Below, piece by piece: positions 1 through 12,990 of a stretch of DNA of 64,000 nt. The notes under the pieces were generated by a model, which was given only the letters and a program-made list of their open reading frames with translations, ran no database searches and had not been told where the DNA came from. Numbering within the stretch: the stretch's first letter is position 1; every line of letters starts with the position of its first letter. The DNA is from Ascaris suum. Its lineage: Eukaryota > Nematoda > Chromadorea > Rhabditida > Ascarididae. The DNA lies in the NCBI GenBank assembly GCA_013433145.1, contig CM024178.1, positions 2,572,001-2,636,000 of the forward strand, written 5' to 3'. The translations under genes were made by a program, and so were the position numbers.

Positions 1-1824
1 GAGGATTTGAAAAACGTTTACGCAATGCTTCTCGCGGATTTTGAATTAAATCTATTATTTTTGCGACTCAATCCCCTTACTGTTACCTTTGTACTTCCCT
101 GTTGTGCTCGCTACTACGTAGATTCATTCTCCCAATGTATCCCACTACGGCGATTCTCCGAAAGTTTTTGTGCTATTCGGTTTTTGGGTTCGTCAATAAA
201 TCTTCTTGTGTACGAGTCTTGGCAGTTGGCTCGACAGTGCAACAACCCAGTAAATATACAACGGCCAGTTGCCAGGGTTCACAAGAATAAAGGATGTTCA
301 GCGTCAGTGGACGGTCAGCACGGCTATTCTACGAAGACTGATGGTGAAGCTGTTTGGTAGATACCCGACGGGGAAACGGATGTTGGAAGGTATGTTGGAG
401 CCGGCTGATCGGCAACAGCAGCTGCCGCTGGATTTATCGAAATCAATGCTCCGGTGGCATCAATTGTCGAATTCATCACAAGCTTACAATCTGCTTGCCA
501 GCCTGGATCCCCTCATAATTTAATTTTAAGCAATGGCTGCGGGTTCGATATATGGTTGAGTCGACATGAAGGCGTTATTTTCAATGAGGCTCTACGCTTT
601 GTAGTGCCGTAAAGTTCAACCTCATCGTTTCAAAACGGCATGTCACAACTTACGCCCGCTTTACCAATCGCATTATGAAAAAACAGCTTCCAAAGTCTCT
701 CGAGGACACCGTCGAGATGTTTCAGCGTGTTCGAACACATCACATCGGTATCTGCCCATCGCTGCAACTATCTGAGGATTGAGTGCAACTGCAACTCTCT
801 CAGCGACGATACGTGGATGGTTAACCGATGTTGTGAGATGGTTGAACTCAAAGCTGTCACCTCCGGATAGATGAGCTGCCAAGTGTGGGTCTTCATCCAG
901 ACTCCGAAGACACTGACCTTCCCACACCTTTTCCCGATTCTCATCTTCTTGGTCCACTTCAGCATTTCGAAATCTGGTCGTCTGGGGCCATTGGCAGTTG
1001 AGCTGTTCATAGCAGCCGCTGCATTAAAGTGAAGCGCGCTTCACACAGACTTCACTGTTCGCTGTTTCTGCGCATGTTCATAGCTGAAGTTCATTTTTCA
1101 CCAATCCTGGTGCATGAAGAGCCCAACGTCTCCGGCCCACTGCTTACCGCAACTTGCTGAGCGAGAACAGTTCGCCCTTCACGCAACGCAATCACTGTCG
1201 GTGTGAAGTGCATACCTGCGCCAGCTTCAGATAAACCAGAATTAGAAGGGAATAATACCGCCACGGACAGTGTTTTACATTCCACAAATGCGGCGGGGAC
1301 AAAGTTATGAATAGAAGCAGCAAATTGGTGTTTCGGAAACACCAAATTCTGAGGTCAGTAACACTAGGTGACGGCCAAGAATTTTTTTTTTTGAAACAAA
1401 AACACCGAAAACAGCTCTTAAGACGACCGTGAAACAGTACACAGAGGAAGCAATGATCAGATATCAAATGTACTATCTTGCCCGCCATTCACCTCAATCT
1501 CCCCTCACTCTCCCGAGAACAAAGAACCTGAATTCTTACCATCAAAAGCATAATATTTTGTATTTTATCATACAACTAGTGCCAAGAGTGGGGAAATTTA
1601 AATAAAGTGAATAAAAGGCCTTCAGACCGGAGTTTTATTGGGAGCCACACTTACCGTTGTTTCTCCTGCCACTCAAGAAGAAAATTCATTTTTGTCCCAC
1701 CAGCATCTGCAGCAGCTATTCTACAGAGACCTCCGTCATCGAAGTATTTGGTAGAGATAAATGTCAGTTAGTTCTGCTGCAATATCTCGATAAATAAATG
1801 AACGAAATTAACAAATAATGTCAC
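1..1824. other. Flank left of gene A exon 7; no supported gene
   Basis: About 1540-1620 still resembles intron 7 of gene B (compare 18965-19030), so this is intron at first. Further left no trace of exon 8 (Cys-rich CDRIYTH segment) or exon 9 was found on the minus strand. Small frames at 269-523 plus and 673-957 minus show no family I recognise. Confidence 0.5.
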
Positions 1825-4800
1825 CTGCGGATGTCGATAGGCAATGGGTATTCGATGATGATGCGCTTTGTTACTGCCGAAATCCGATCGATTGTGTATT
1901 GCATATTATTTAATTGATCATCTTTTGATAAATCGATAACCGGTGAGCTTAATGGAGCCAATGATCTGGAAAGAAAAACCTCGTGTTTGCAATACAGCTG
2001 AATACGTAACAATTGTTAGCTGAAGTGATCATGAAGCATTATTTCGCCAACATTAACTCCGAATCTCTTTGAATGCAAACAACGGCGCTTCTGCGTTCAG
2101 CGTTCTTCGGGAGTAATTTAAGAGTAACGTTTAGAAATATATCATTAACGCATAGTATAATAAGCACTCGGTAAAACTCCCTCAATTATATGTTCCATTG
2201 TAAAGTTGCGAAATTTCAAAGCTCCTGCTCTCGATTGCATCCCCCAATTCCCACCATTCGATCTAACATTCAAGTTTACCTAGGCAAAACAGTTCAAGAG
2301 GATAGCTTTTATTCCTTTAATTTCCTTAGCATTCGTCACCTGTGGGATATACCTGTCACCTACCCTCTGCGCGTCAGCAGCATTATGACAGAATTTTAAA
2401 AATTCAGCCATCGATAGTGATTCTAAAATTCCTTCAGCAATAAATCAGGGAAATTCATAAATTCCGATAATCATAAATAGATCTTCACATGGTCAAGGCA
2501 AACTTCCAGCATTCTACCTTTATCGGCTAGGAAAAACATATTTCAAAAATGTGAGTAAAATTTCAGGAGACTTCCCATTGAGGCTCAAGGATGGGATTCT
2601 AACCCCTAAAAACCCCCTTCGTATAGTGTGCGATACTTCCATGTCGTATCATTCCAAATTGCTAAGGAATTTGTAGGCGACGAGTAAAAAAGAGTAAATG
2701 ATGAAAGTATTACCATTTGATGAAATGCGGCATTAGTGGAGATATTCGAGGTAGACAGCCTTGTGCGTCTACTATGTGCTTCTCAAAATTTTTTCAAGTA
2801 GCCGTCGCAATATCATTTTTGTGGGTATATTTGTTTGTATCCATGTATGTATGCATATGTCACTAGGGTAGGTTGCAGTTGATGACGTGCAAAGTTTACA
2901 GCGATGAAATTTCTGTAAATTCATTCATACGTAGCGTGTCCCCTCCTTTCCAATGTTTTTATTTTTTGTTGCATTAGCTATTGATTTCAATTGATCAAAA
3001 TTAGGAGCCTTTCCCAAATTTTTAGCGTTTTCCACGGGTAATTATGGTTGATTAAATAGGTGTCGATAAATTATTAATAATTGCTTAAATGTTTTGTGTC
3101 GCAACATTTCAAGTATGAAATATTTACAACTAAGGTATTGCACCGACTCTCTGATCGAGTTAATAGTAGCCCATTATTTCAAAAGTTCCTGATACAATGA
3201 TAAGAATGAATTTGATCATCGCCAAGAAGAAATGAAAGAAAAACGACAATCTAACAATTTTTGATAATTGATTTTCGACTCATTTTCACGACTAAAACAG
3301 TCAAATCGCATTTAGCAAAATTCTAATCCCAACTAATTTTATTGAAAACATAGAGAGAATAAGCGGAAAAGATGCACGCCTTTTGGTGAATAAAATCTTG
3401 AGAGATGTTCTATGCAAGTAATTATTTCATTTATATAATACAAAACTTTGCTTTTTCCTTACCGGAAGATAAGAAAAATAATATCCGGTTTCATCTCCTC
3501 TATAAGCTCGACACTGGCGTTTAGAAATGGATTACAATCAACTCCTGGAACCTCTATGTAGGAGGAGCCGATAAACGGAGGACATCCAGGCATTGAAAGA
3601 AGCCTTATTTCTTTAGCACGCTCTCCAATAGCTGCAATAATCGCGCTGAATGCACTGTGGGCATAGCTGTTGCCAAAAACTGCAACGCTCACATCCCCGG
3701 ATTTCTGTAAAAATAGCACTATGTTTCATGACAGGTAACAAAATTGTCGACAAGCTTATAATCAGAACAAACCTCAATCATAGCATTTAGAGCACTGCAA
3801 TGTTCTAGTGTTTATTCAGTAGACGCGTTTCTTTTATTAGCCATAACGTACATATTCTGATAGAAATGAAAATGAGGGTTATAAGCTGGTGAGGTGATAC
3901 GATTCATTGAGAACATGCAAATTTTCTTTCGCGGAGTAAGCGAGTACATTCACAATGTCATTTTGGTCAGAAATTATGGAAACTCATTTAGGGCGGATAA
4001 TCCTTGGATTCCACAGAAACCGTTGGATTCCACTTAGAGTACTTTGGAGGAGGCGAAAAGTGAGTAGGGTACTTGAAAAAGGCTGAGGCAGAAAATGATG
4101 TCACTTTGAAGTTTAAGGCGGAAGATTTCGCTCGCAATCCTTTTGTATGCCTTCTCTATTTATCATACAACTAAGAGAGAGAAGACAAAGGTAGCTATTT
4201 AAAACGCACTGAGAGGGTCGATGATGAAAATGATGCGCTGCGAAATCTAGGATAAGAAAGGGGACTTCTTTCACTATTGTTGTCTCTTCTTGATCTTTTT
4301 GTGGGAAAAAGAGAGTTAACGAAAGCGTTCTCTATTTTTGTTTGCTGATTTCTTTATGAGGAAATGAGGAGAGGGGAAAAAAGAGGGGCGTGGGAACGAA
4401 ACAACAACGAATGTCAAGGTGAAGGCATTTCTCGAATCTACAGGAACTAGGAATAGTACCACGAACTATATGAGCTATCAGAAGGACTCAGCTAAAAAAT
4501 CCCAAGGGGAGCTAACCGCTTCTATCTTCTCACACTGACTGTTTCTTTGGTAGGAGCCATCACTTCACAACATATAACAACCGTTGCACAATGCATGAAG
4601 ATCAAGCTGGTAAAGGAGAGTGAACTGCAGTAATTTATAATGATCTAAAGTTCTTGAGTTCCTCGTCAGATCTTCTCAGAGGTTCCCTGTTAAACTTAAG
4701 TAAATAAATAAGTAAAGTGTTCCATTCACCATCATTTGAAATAAAAATGAGAGTATAAACTGAAATTGTATGTACTAATTATGCCAAATTCTTCGATGTG

Positions 4801-6060
4801 GTCGATCATGAAAAGCTGCTCTTGAAACTGGAAAATGTGGCGTCGTCATCTCCTTTCTAATGTGGACCAGAGCATTCGCATGTGGACGAAGTTTTCAAGT
4901 AAGAGTTTGAGATAGTTACTATGCTTTCCACATTTCCTAGTGTTGCGCCATAACGAAGTGCCTTGAGTCCTGTTTCAATCCTCATATACGACAACGATGT
5001 TTTCGATAATATTCTAAGGAGTGCTAAACTCTTTGCTGATGACCCCAGAATTTATCGTCCATTGCAGGATGCCGCCGGCCACTTCTATATATTGGAAAGG
5101 GACCTTGATGCACTCATCAAACGGTCGGTCGGGATTACGACAGCGAGATGTTTCCCATGAAAAATGTTATCTGATTCATTTAAAGTTCCAATATGTATAG
5201 AGTAGCCTTTTCCTTCAGAGAAATCAAAAATATCATGAAAAAACCCTAGCCCATCATAAATCCTTGAAAAAAATGACCTATTCCAACGCATCTAAAACGT
5301 CATATGTTGTAATTGCACCCTGTCAATGCACTAGGAGAAAATCCTGGTCACACCTTCAATCCTCATCTCTTTTTTACAACTTTCCCCTCCCCCTCCCCCC
5401 CTGCCCCACCTCCACAACCGATTATTGGGAATTTCGCGTGTTGGGCAACATAGTTGTTCAGATGATAATGCGTGCTTAGCGATGTTAGAAGACTGCATTT
5501 CAAACTGTTCGAAGTGTTTTATATATTTTGCTGACGTCTTGTCTCGCTTCCCAAAATGAGCAGAGTGACCGCTGATCTTACGATATCGATGATCCTGAGA
5601 GATTAGAAGTCTGAGAGAGAGAACAACTGTAAGAATTCCAGCAATGCTCATATGATCGATAATTTGACCATTGGGAGTTCACATCTATGGTCGGAAATTC
5701 TGACTTCATCCCCTCTCCTCCCCCTATACCGCCTCTCACGATTACTTGAGGGTATAATACGTTGCTCTGTCTATCTGCCCTATCTTTCGTTGGCCTGTAA
5801 AAGCTATCACACAGAATCGCCACACTACCTGCACAGTGACATTTTTCAAAGGAACTTTACCTTGTAGTATGCACTTAGCCAGGTAGCAATGTTCTTTGAC
5901 TTGAAGTACTTGTCTACTAATGGATCCGGTAAGGAGTTGTTCTCATGATTTGGCAAATAATTCATAAAATATTCATTGGCCATTCGAGCATTCTGCAGCA
6001 TCGAACTCGTCACCATTTTCGGACGATAATCTTGATAGCGGAAAGCAAAGCAGTTTCTTT
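1825..6060 (-). CDS. Gene A exons 5-7: linker and SGNH/GDSL-like domain (partial)
   Basis: Exon 5 (6060-5861) follows TTGCAG and encodes CFAFRYQDYRPKMVTSSML and LPDPLVDKYFKSKNI; it ends before GTAAAG. Exon 6 (3704-3463) contains VAVFGNSYAHS, whose Ser is the likely nucleophile, and MPGCPPFIGS; it ends in a split Arg codon before GTAAGG. Exon 7 (1965-1825) contains SPVIDLSKDDQ, then DRISAVTKRIIIEYPLP. The SGNH block with the terminal Asp/His pair would be in the two exons not seen. A non-LTR retrotransposon relic sits antisense in the 2.2-kb intron between exons 5 and 6. Confidence 0.75.
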
Positions 6061-9000
6061 CTGCAATTTAAAAAGTGAAATACGTGGAAATCGTTTCGGT
6101 ATAAACATTATCACAAGAAGCATCAAATAGTGTCAGTTGAATACTCTCAGGATAGACATTTTATCGTTATGAAAATGATTTTCTAAGATTTGAAATCTTC
6201 GCTGCAATTCAGCGAGTGAAAAAAGCCAATCTGCAAAATAAAGGCCGGAAAAACTCAACTACTACTGTAGTTACTTTGGATATTGTTCAGCAATACCAAT
6301 CACTAACCGAATAAAGTCTTTTTCACTATTTCGCTCATACTTCCATTATTTAACAACGTTGTTATGCTCGATCGATCCGTTTGTTGCTCGAGAATTAATA
6401 GTGGGGCATTCGGGTACTTCATCAATATTATCGAGGAGAAGAAGATTGGTGAGATAAACAAGAGTGCCTTTAGAAGATTTTCACGAATGAAATATTTCTC
6501 GATTGTTTTGAACGATAAGTAGGCCAATAGGACGGATAGTTGCGCCACAACTAGACAGTCTGAAAATTCTTTTCCATTTCTCCAACATCTCTCCATAAAT
6601 AACGCACATTCCTTTGGTTTGCTTTCTTAAAATGTAACTAATAGCTCCATTAGGTGCCACGATGAGCGTCGAGTATATGTTGTTCAAGTTGCATCCCATA
6701 TGAGTGGAAAGTTTATTTCGGCAAACACAAATCATGAGTGGCTTTATCGAAGCAATCATAATTACTGCTGGAGATTCATTGCGGTGAATGTTCGCTTTAG
6801 AAAAATTTTCGTCCATACTTCCCAGCAAAAATGATCGTAATTGCTGAAAGAGTGCACAGAGATTTATGAACTGCAGGAGTTGATATCTTCTCAACTTATC
6901 CACCTTTTCCGCAACAAAGAATCCATCGCCACATTTAGGGCATTCAGGAGGCCAGGAAGGTGGAGGATAGGAAAGCTCTTGAACTAATAGGTAGAAATAT
7001 TGAAAGCAGAAGGTTGGAAAAACAAACACATTATTCAGTAACCATTTAAGAATTTTGAGTGGGAAGAAAAAACAAAATTTTCCGGAATTCCTCATCTCAA
7101 AAACATGAAAATTTGGAAATTTCACTGGGAGGACGGGAGGGGGGGGGGGAGAATTTTGCTTCAAGCGCCGTATTTCCCCGAAGGTTCGAAGAAGGCATGG
7201 AAGAAGGTGAAGGAAGGGGTGAGAAGGAAGCGAGTAGTCAGGTTATAGAATGAATAGAAATGAATTGAGCTGTGTCGGTCTTCAACTAAATGTTTAAGTT
7301 AGTTGGCATATGAGGTTCAAAATATGACTAAGTTTATCTATGGCTATTCCATGCCAAAACTTCTGCGCATATATTTCACTGATAAAATGGTAATTGCCTT
7401 TGTTGAGATGCCCTTTAATTCTACGCTCATTAGAGAAGATACAGGTTTGTTAACCAGAAAACGTTTTCCAACTAATTACGAAATATTTCTACGAGGATCC
7501 AATAAACCTGATGTCTTAAAAATCCGCTTCCTCCCACGTTCAACGGTATGACTTTGCCGATGCCAATGTAACGAAACACCGGAAAGTAAAAGGTTTCAAC
7601 GTCCCTCTCGGAATTTGTTTCACTGTTTTCGATTTGCGTAAATCCATAGCAGAGCTGCTGTTTTTTTGAACTGTTGTCACGGTCTCAAAAATCGGATCCA
7701 CTAAAGTGAATATCAAAACTACTTTTATAGATACTATTTGAGCAGAGTTTAACGATCACGGGTTATCAAATGACCTTCGAACTGAATGGACCATTGAACA
7801 AACGATTTCTAAGTTAATGCAGAAACGGTCTTATATGAAATCCACGTTCACTGGATGATCTCCATGGATATACGCGCAACACCAACTGTAAACGCTGCTT
7901 CCAAACTGAGTTTTCTGCGTGTAAACGTCAGGAGTGGTCCCTACCAAAGCAGGTCACCTGAGTCACCCTCTTATGAAAAAAACACACTGACTTTTACAAG
8001 ACTTTTTAAGCTATTCTGAACGAAACAAAAGAAAAACTTTTCGAATAAGTGCTTTCAAAGCAGAAAAATAAATAAGTCGCTTACCTTTAAACAGTAGCTG
8101 ATCTGCATGATACATATACCTGAAGAATACAATAATTGGCCAGTGGGCGAGATAAAGAGAATAGGATATGTCTCCAATGAAAAGGAGCGTTCTACTGATG
8201 AAGAAATCATTCACAGAAGGCGATATACGAGCGATGATTAAAGTCGCTGCAGCTGTTACCGTAAGGCGACATAAAAACTCGATGTTCGGTATGAACAGGA
8301 TTACCGGCGAAAGAAGGAAAGTCGCTATAACGGCAACCATCTTACACGCCATTGCAGGAAGAACTGAAAATCCATTAATGGATAATACATGGGATCTGAC
8401 AGCTAGATCTTTGTCTGAATCATACATTTTAGTGGTAATTGGAAATGCCCGAGCGGAACAAAAAAGGTTTCGTCTTTGGGTGCACAACAGGGCCATTCTT
8501 TTCAACTTGTTGACCAAAGGATCTTTGATCCAATCGCCTCATCACCAAATCGTTATGCCTATTTCGGAAAGATCGCAGTAGATGAAAAGTTTGCTCAGTT
8601 ATTCGTCATTTTCAACGGATTTCTGACAACTAACATACAATAAACAGGACGGTGGTTGCAAAAGCGATTAACTTCTGGAATGATTGCCAAAGAATTTCAA
8701 CACACGCCTCCTATAAACACAACTATCAGAAAACATAAGCTGGGCAACTGACTTGGCATAAGCATCGGCACGACATCAAAAGCTGGAAGCTATAGAAATG
8801 GCAATAAAGTGGCCCTCACTTCACCACTACAGGACAGCTTTCATCATTTTGCGTCCATTCGAAGGTTGACAGGTGGGCTGACAACAAAGGAGCTTTCTGT
8901 TTTCAATTCTTGCCATCTGCTTTAATGCATGATTTAAGAAGTCAAAGGGAAATTTGGTTTCTCGCTTCCTGCACGCACTGCACCGATTCTCTTGAAACTG

Positions 9001-10388
9001 TTTTCGGATTGGTAAGATGGGTATATTGTACCTCTAAACATTTCTGAAAGATAAAATCGGAAAAGACTTCGAAACTGAAATATGATCGAGGACATCCTTC
9101 CTCCATACTGTTCCAGCCTTCTTTCGACAAGTCATCAGAATCGAATTTCCAAGATCCTGCGACCAGAATTCCGATGCAGTGGACCGCGGCTCACAACGAT
9201 GCAGGTATTAGCAGCAACTGCCACTCATAAAAGGGGTAATGCGAGAAGCGGAATCCAAAGATACTGACGAAATCGAACCGTTAACCCTGTGATGGAATTC
9301 GAAGGCAAATGAGCCCGCAAGAAACTGCCAGAGGCGAGAAGGAAGCGACGAAAAATGGAGTTCACTAGTCGATTCGACATGCACAACGAACGATCCTATG
9401 GCAACAGTAGCGACGAGCATTTTCCCCAACCTGAGACGGTGTGCAATTAACGCGAATAGTGGCGCAACACAATAGAATTGTATCTCAACGGCTAACGACC
9501 AAGCGTGCAACAGGAAATCATAGTTTGCAGCCTGCAAGAACATTAGAGCACATATCATAAAGAGAACATTGCTAGGTGACGTCATATTACGTTTAAACAT
9601 TTCTTCGACTTCCCATCGTTAGCGTGTGTTGGCTTATTCAAGAGATTTTGACCAATATTTCCCCGTGCTATGAGTAATTGCAACGACATTTGTTGAGACG
9701 CTTCACATTATGTCGACAAGGCTGGTTTCGACAACAGACGATTTCGGCAGTAGCAGGATATTTTCATTCCTCCTAAATCGAACCTGAGCATTCTATAGCT
9801 GAAACGCTCCCAGGTTAAATAATCGCTAAAAAAGTATGTGGAATTTTTCCACATGATACCTACTCCAGCCTGGGGACATAGGAAACAGATTTCTTTCAAA
9901 GTTAGATTATGGTTTTCTATTTTTCTTCGGTGCTGCTGAAGATAAGTATAAGCTGTTGCAGTTATTCGGTGTACGCTGCATCTTGTTGAGTGGCAGAACT
10001 CACTCACCTCAGCAAAATAGTCCTTCTGTTGTAAATATTTGTGGACATTCGACAAAAAAGCAAGGCTCCATCCGCTATCGACCGCAAGTAAGTGCTGATC
10101 ATAAGAAATTAAATATATTCTTCCAACGACGAGCACAGCGAAGATCATGAGATAATAGGCAGGAAATATCCGACGAATACGCTTTGAGAAAAACGTTCCT
10201 GTATCGGCAAGTGATATCGGCGTGTTTCTGGAGAGGATCATCGTGATGAGGTAACCAGAAATAACGAGGAATATGTCGACACCAAGGAAACCCTTTCGGA
10301 ATACACTCGGAAACAGATGGAATAAAAGCACATAGATGATCGCAACTCCACGCAAACATTGAATATCATCTCTCTTTCGGTTTTTCCC
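1825..10388 (-). CDS. Gene A: OAC-type membrane O-acyltransferase (AT3 + SGNH), 3' end not in window
   Basis: Likely transfers acyl groups across a membrane to an extracellular or luminal acceptor; the substrate cannot be told. Exons read from the sequence, in transcript order: 10388-10008, 9531-9225, 8414-8085, 6592-6308 (start uncertain), 6060-5861, 3704-3463, 1965-1825. Splice phases agree at every junction and every exon stays open. Exon 1 has the acyltransferase-3 signature (CLRG, LLFHLFP with the candidate catalytic His, GVDIFLVISGYL, RRIFPAYYL). Exon 6 has the SGNH nucleophile motif FGNS and GCPPFIGS. Compared with gene C, two C-terminal exons are missing; they are not found in 1-1824 and may lie left of the window. 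Oddities: the AG acceptor expected before 6592 is GG, and a TAA lies in frame just upstream of the exon 1 block, where gene D has an open ATG start. The start codon is therefore unresolved. Family call is firm; functionality is not. Confidence 0.8.
4775..5255 (+). mobile_element. Non-LTR retrotransposon reverse transcriptase relic
   Basis: Translated with frame changes, the stretch follows the RT order of Jockey/CR1-like elements: a DHEKLLLKLE segment near 4805, then LSPVSILIYDNDVFDN from about 4960, then the catalytic-type LFADD at 5029-5043, then LERDLDALIKRS and a KCYLIHL segment near 5160-5190. Stops and frameshifts show it is dead. It lies in the intron between exons 5 and 6 of gene A, in the antisense direction. 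Confidence 0.6.
5190..5530 (+). repeat. Dispersed repeat family 1, copy in gene A intron
   Basis: Similar over about 330 bp to 56675-57005. Shared landmarks are a TAGCCTTTTTC...AGAGAAA start, GTCAATGCACT.GGAGAAAATC, a C-rich tract, TATTGGGAATTT.GCGTGTTGGG, and an end at TTTCAAACTGTTCGAA. It follows the RT relic directly and may be part of that element. Confidence 0.65.
6308..10388 (-). CDS. Gene A exons 1-4: acyltransferase-3 membrane domain
   Basis: These four exons encode the multi-pass acyltransferase-3 part. Exon 1 ends in GCTGAG followed by GTGAGT at 10007. Exon 2 (9531-9225) follows a TTCTTGCAG acceptor, reads ANYDFLLHAWSLAVEIQFYC then SLPSRLWQFLAGSFAFE, and probably ends before GTGGCAG. 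Exon 3 (8414-8085) carries a TM segment and the conserved GDISYSLYLAHWPI, with donor GTAAGC. Exon 4 carries VAQLSVLLAYLSFKTIEKYF and a further TM segment, with donor GTTAGT. For exon 4 an alternative start at 6625 after TTTTAAG keeps the frame open and would add 11 residues. Introns: about 480 bp, 810 bp and 1.5 kb. Confidence 0.75.
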
Positions 10389-11340
10389 TTAAAACATCAT
10401 AAAATCGCTGAGTCCAAAATTACAGGTTATGCGGAACAGTAGAAATAACAAAATAAACCTACTGCAATGAGCAAATTAAAGGCGCTAATTTGCAGTTGAT
10501 TGCACATGGGTTGGAATGAAGTTCGGTGAAAAGAGATCTTTCCTTCGGCTTCTCACTAATGACTGTATTAATGCCCTTCCAATTGTGCAGAACGAACAAA
10601 TTTCTGCCTAGATATCTGTGGTGCAGAATATATCGATAGTGTAAAACTATCAAAATAAGAGACAGGCATAAAAGATTAATGAATTTTTGCCGTTATGCGA
10701 AAAACTTGATCATTTCTCCTCATTTTAACATAAAATTGCAATATGCTTGTTTTGCGGCCCCATAGGCGAACTCTGCTGGATCACTGAAAAAGAACCCTTC
10801 GTAAATAAAAGTGCTTCAGAAATGAACACCGTCATAAAGATGTTCACGTCTTGCTACTGCCTGCCAACCAGCAAATGAAACGAGATACCTGCACTTGCAG
10901 GTGTGAGAATGACAGCAAAAAATGGTTATTCCATTCGAAGGCGTAAGCATCTAGCGTCAGGAGCTGATTTTTCCGTGCACTAATTGTGTGGACAGAATAA
11001 TGAATTAAGGACGACGTGGATTCTGACACATGACCAATGTTGCTGACTTACGACGGAGTCCGTCGCACGCGAATGACCAAATTTAACAAATGCAGCATTT
11101 GACGAGCTACCGATCAAGTGAAAGCAAAGCGCGTATGCAAATAATCTGTCCTCGAAGAAATATATACATATGTGCACCACAAGAAAGCAATTATTGATAC
11201 ACAGATTGCTCACCGTCGATCCTTCGATCTGATGCCGAGAGCATGTTCCTCCAACCACGTTCGACGTGCGGGTTTACTAATTGCTTTATTCTGAAACATT
11301 TGTCATTAGTGCACTGAAGAGAAAAAGTATCAAAATTGGT
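8090..11340 (-). repeat. Recent segmental duplication, copy 1 (5' half of gene A plus upstream)
   Basis: This segment is near-identical, by eye, to 24210-27430 in the same orientation. It holds exons 1-3 of gene A, introns 1 and 2 and about 950 bp upstream of exon 1. Similarity falls off sharply just past the end of exon 3 (near 8090) and gradually beyond 11340, where only older similarity remains. Confidence 0.85.
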
Positions 11341-12779
11341 GTGATGAACTATTCATAGCCATTTTCTTGAGTATTTATACTTCCGAATAAGTGCAGAAAA
11401 ATAATTTTCACATCACTAAGTCCAACCTGCCCCGTGTGAAGCAAGAGGAGGCGGATGGTATCGACGCGAGAGGTTTCTGCACACACCTATTCTCGTCGTC
11501 AGGACTTCTTTACTCACAAAATCTAAGGATTTCTTTACTCACGAAATCTAACTCATTACTTCTTTCTTAGATAAATCGTAAGTATCAAGTGAACCTCGCA
11601 AGAATTCGTTCTATGAAAGCAGCGTCAGTCCTGAAATGCCTGGAAATGCTGAAGGCTTTTCGGTCTAGTTCACTATTTGCAAACTACTAGAAGTGTACTG
11701 AAAGAACGGTTTGCCCATCCGCACAAAAACGCGGTCCTGCTTGCTTATTCTTTGAAGTTGCATCGGCTCTCCATCCCCTCCAGTTTCTCCTTTTGCCGAT
11801 GCCGCGAACAGAAATTCGGCGGTCCATAGCTGTTATTCTTCTTATCCGTGGATAATAACCCGCCATTCATTGTTGTCGAATGCCGCCCGATCCCTTTAGA
11901 CTCGAAACCATCATGCGCATGCCATTTTTTAGTAGCCAGTCTACTGATGGTGAGTTGCATTGATAAGTTGGGTGGTAGTTTACACTGATCAATCATAAGA
12001 GGACTGAGAAATTCAGCAAGCATCAAGTAATTCAATCACAGTGAAACACAACTTCAGTGGGTTTCGAGCACGCATCACGCAAGCAGCGAGGGCAGCCGCC
12101 GATTCGAGGCGAGTCATAGCACTCTCCCATATAGAACAACAACATCACAGGAGCTCATCACCGTTGGTTACTATAGTAGTTCGTTACAACTATTTCATGT
12201 GCTTAGCAAGTTTTAGACCGTACTATTCCTTTTTTTCATAAGGCTTGCATGATCCATAACTGCCGCGTTGCTAATGAACGAAGCTCGAATCATATTTCGT
12301 CCGAATTTTCACAAATCGCGGAATGTTGTCTAAGTCGAAAACCTTCATCTACAGGACTGGAAGAGCTCTCTTTAAGAACTGTCCATCCGCAGTGTGTGTA
12401 TCCATAAATCTCTCATAGCTTATTTTCCGTGCAGAAATAACGAAGTGTGCAGTTAACGAACTAAAGGCCATGAAGGCAAAGAAACGCCCCAAAGGAGCGC
12501 GGACACGATACTTGGTCAACCAGCTCCAAAAGCAAAAAACCCATACAGGGAATAGTGGTATCAATAGATAGGAAAAGATAGAACAGAGTGAAATAAAATT
12601 GCGAAGGAAGTCAGACTGTGTTCACAAAATAACTCTGCTGGTTAATGCAGCTTGAAAGTGCATTAGACACACATACACACGGATCACAGAACCCGATTTA
12701 GCCAGAAAATTGTATAGGAGACTAGTGAAATAATCAAATGAAAAAAAAAAAGAAAGATAGGAACGATCTATGTGCAATT

Positions 12780-12990
12780 TATCATATGCAACACAAATTA
12801 TAAATAACTGTCAAGCACATTGCATACATAACATTGCGATATCTCATAAGCGAAGACGGAGCTCATACAAATGATTTCACACCAAATGACGCAATTTTCA
12901 GTTCTCGTGATGCGTCTCAACATAAGTTTCGTTAGTTAACCGCGGAATTTCTCGGCGCCATTCGTGGTATTAATAAAGCCCCTGCAGCTC
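12780..12990 (+). repeat. Dispersed repeat family 2, copy 1
   Basis: Similar to 30890-31060. Shared landmarks are AAGCACATTGCAT, GCG/CGGTATCTCATAAG and CTCGTGATGCGTCTCAACATA. No coding potential seen. Confidence 0.6.

Noticed and set aside
6481..7164. 227-codon open frame on the minus strand, the longest in the window
   Set aside because: It overlaps exon 4 of gene A in another frame and otherwise covers intron 3. Composition is low-complexity at its start (poly-Pro from a G-rich run) and no domain is visible, so it is treated as chance.
8942..9130. 62-codon frame conserved in A, B and D (also 25053-25241 and 63653-63841)
   Set aside because: Conservation simply reflects the recent duplication of intron 2; it has no recognisable domain and no counterpart open in gene C.
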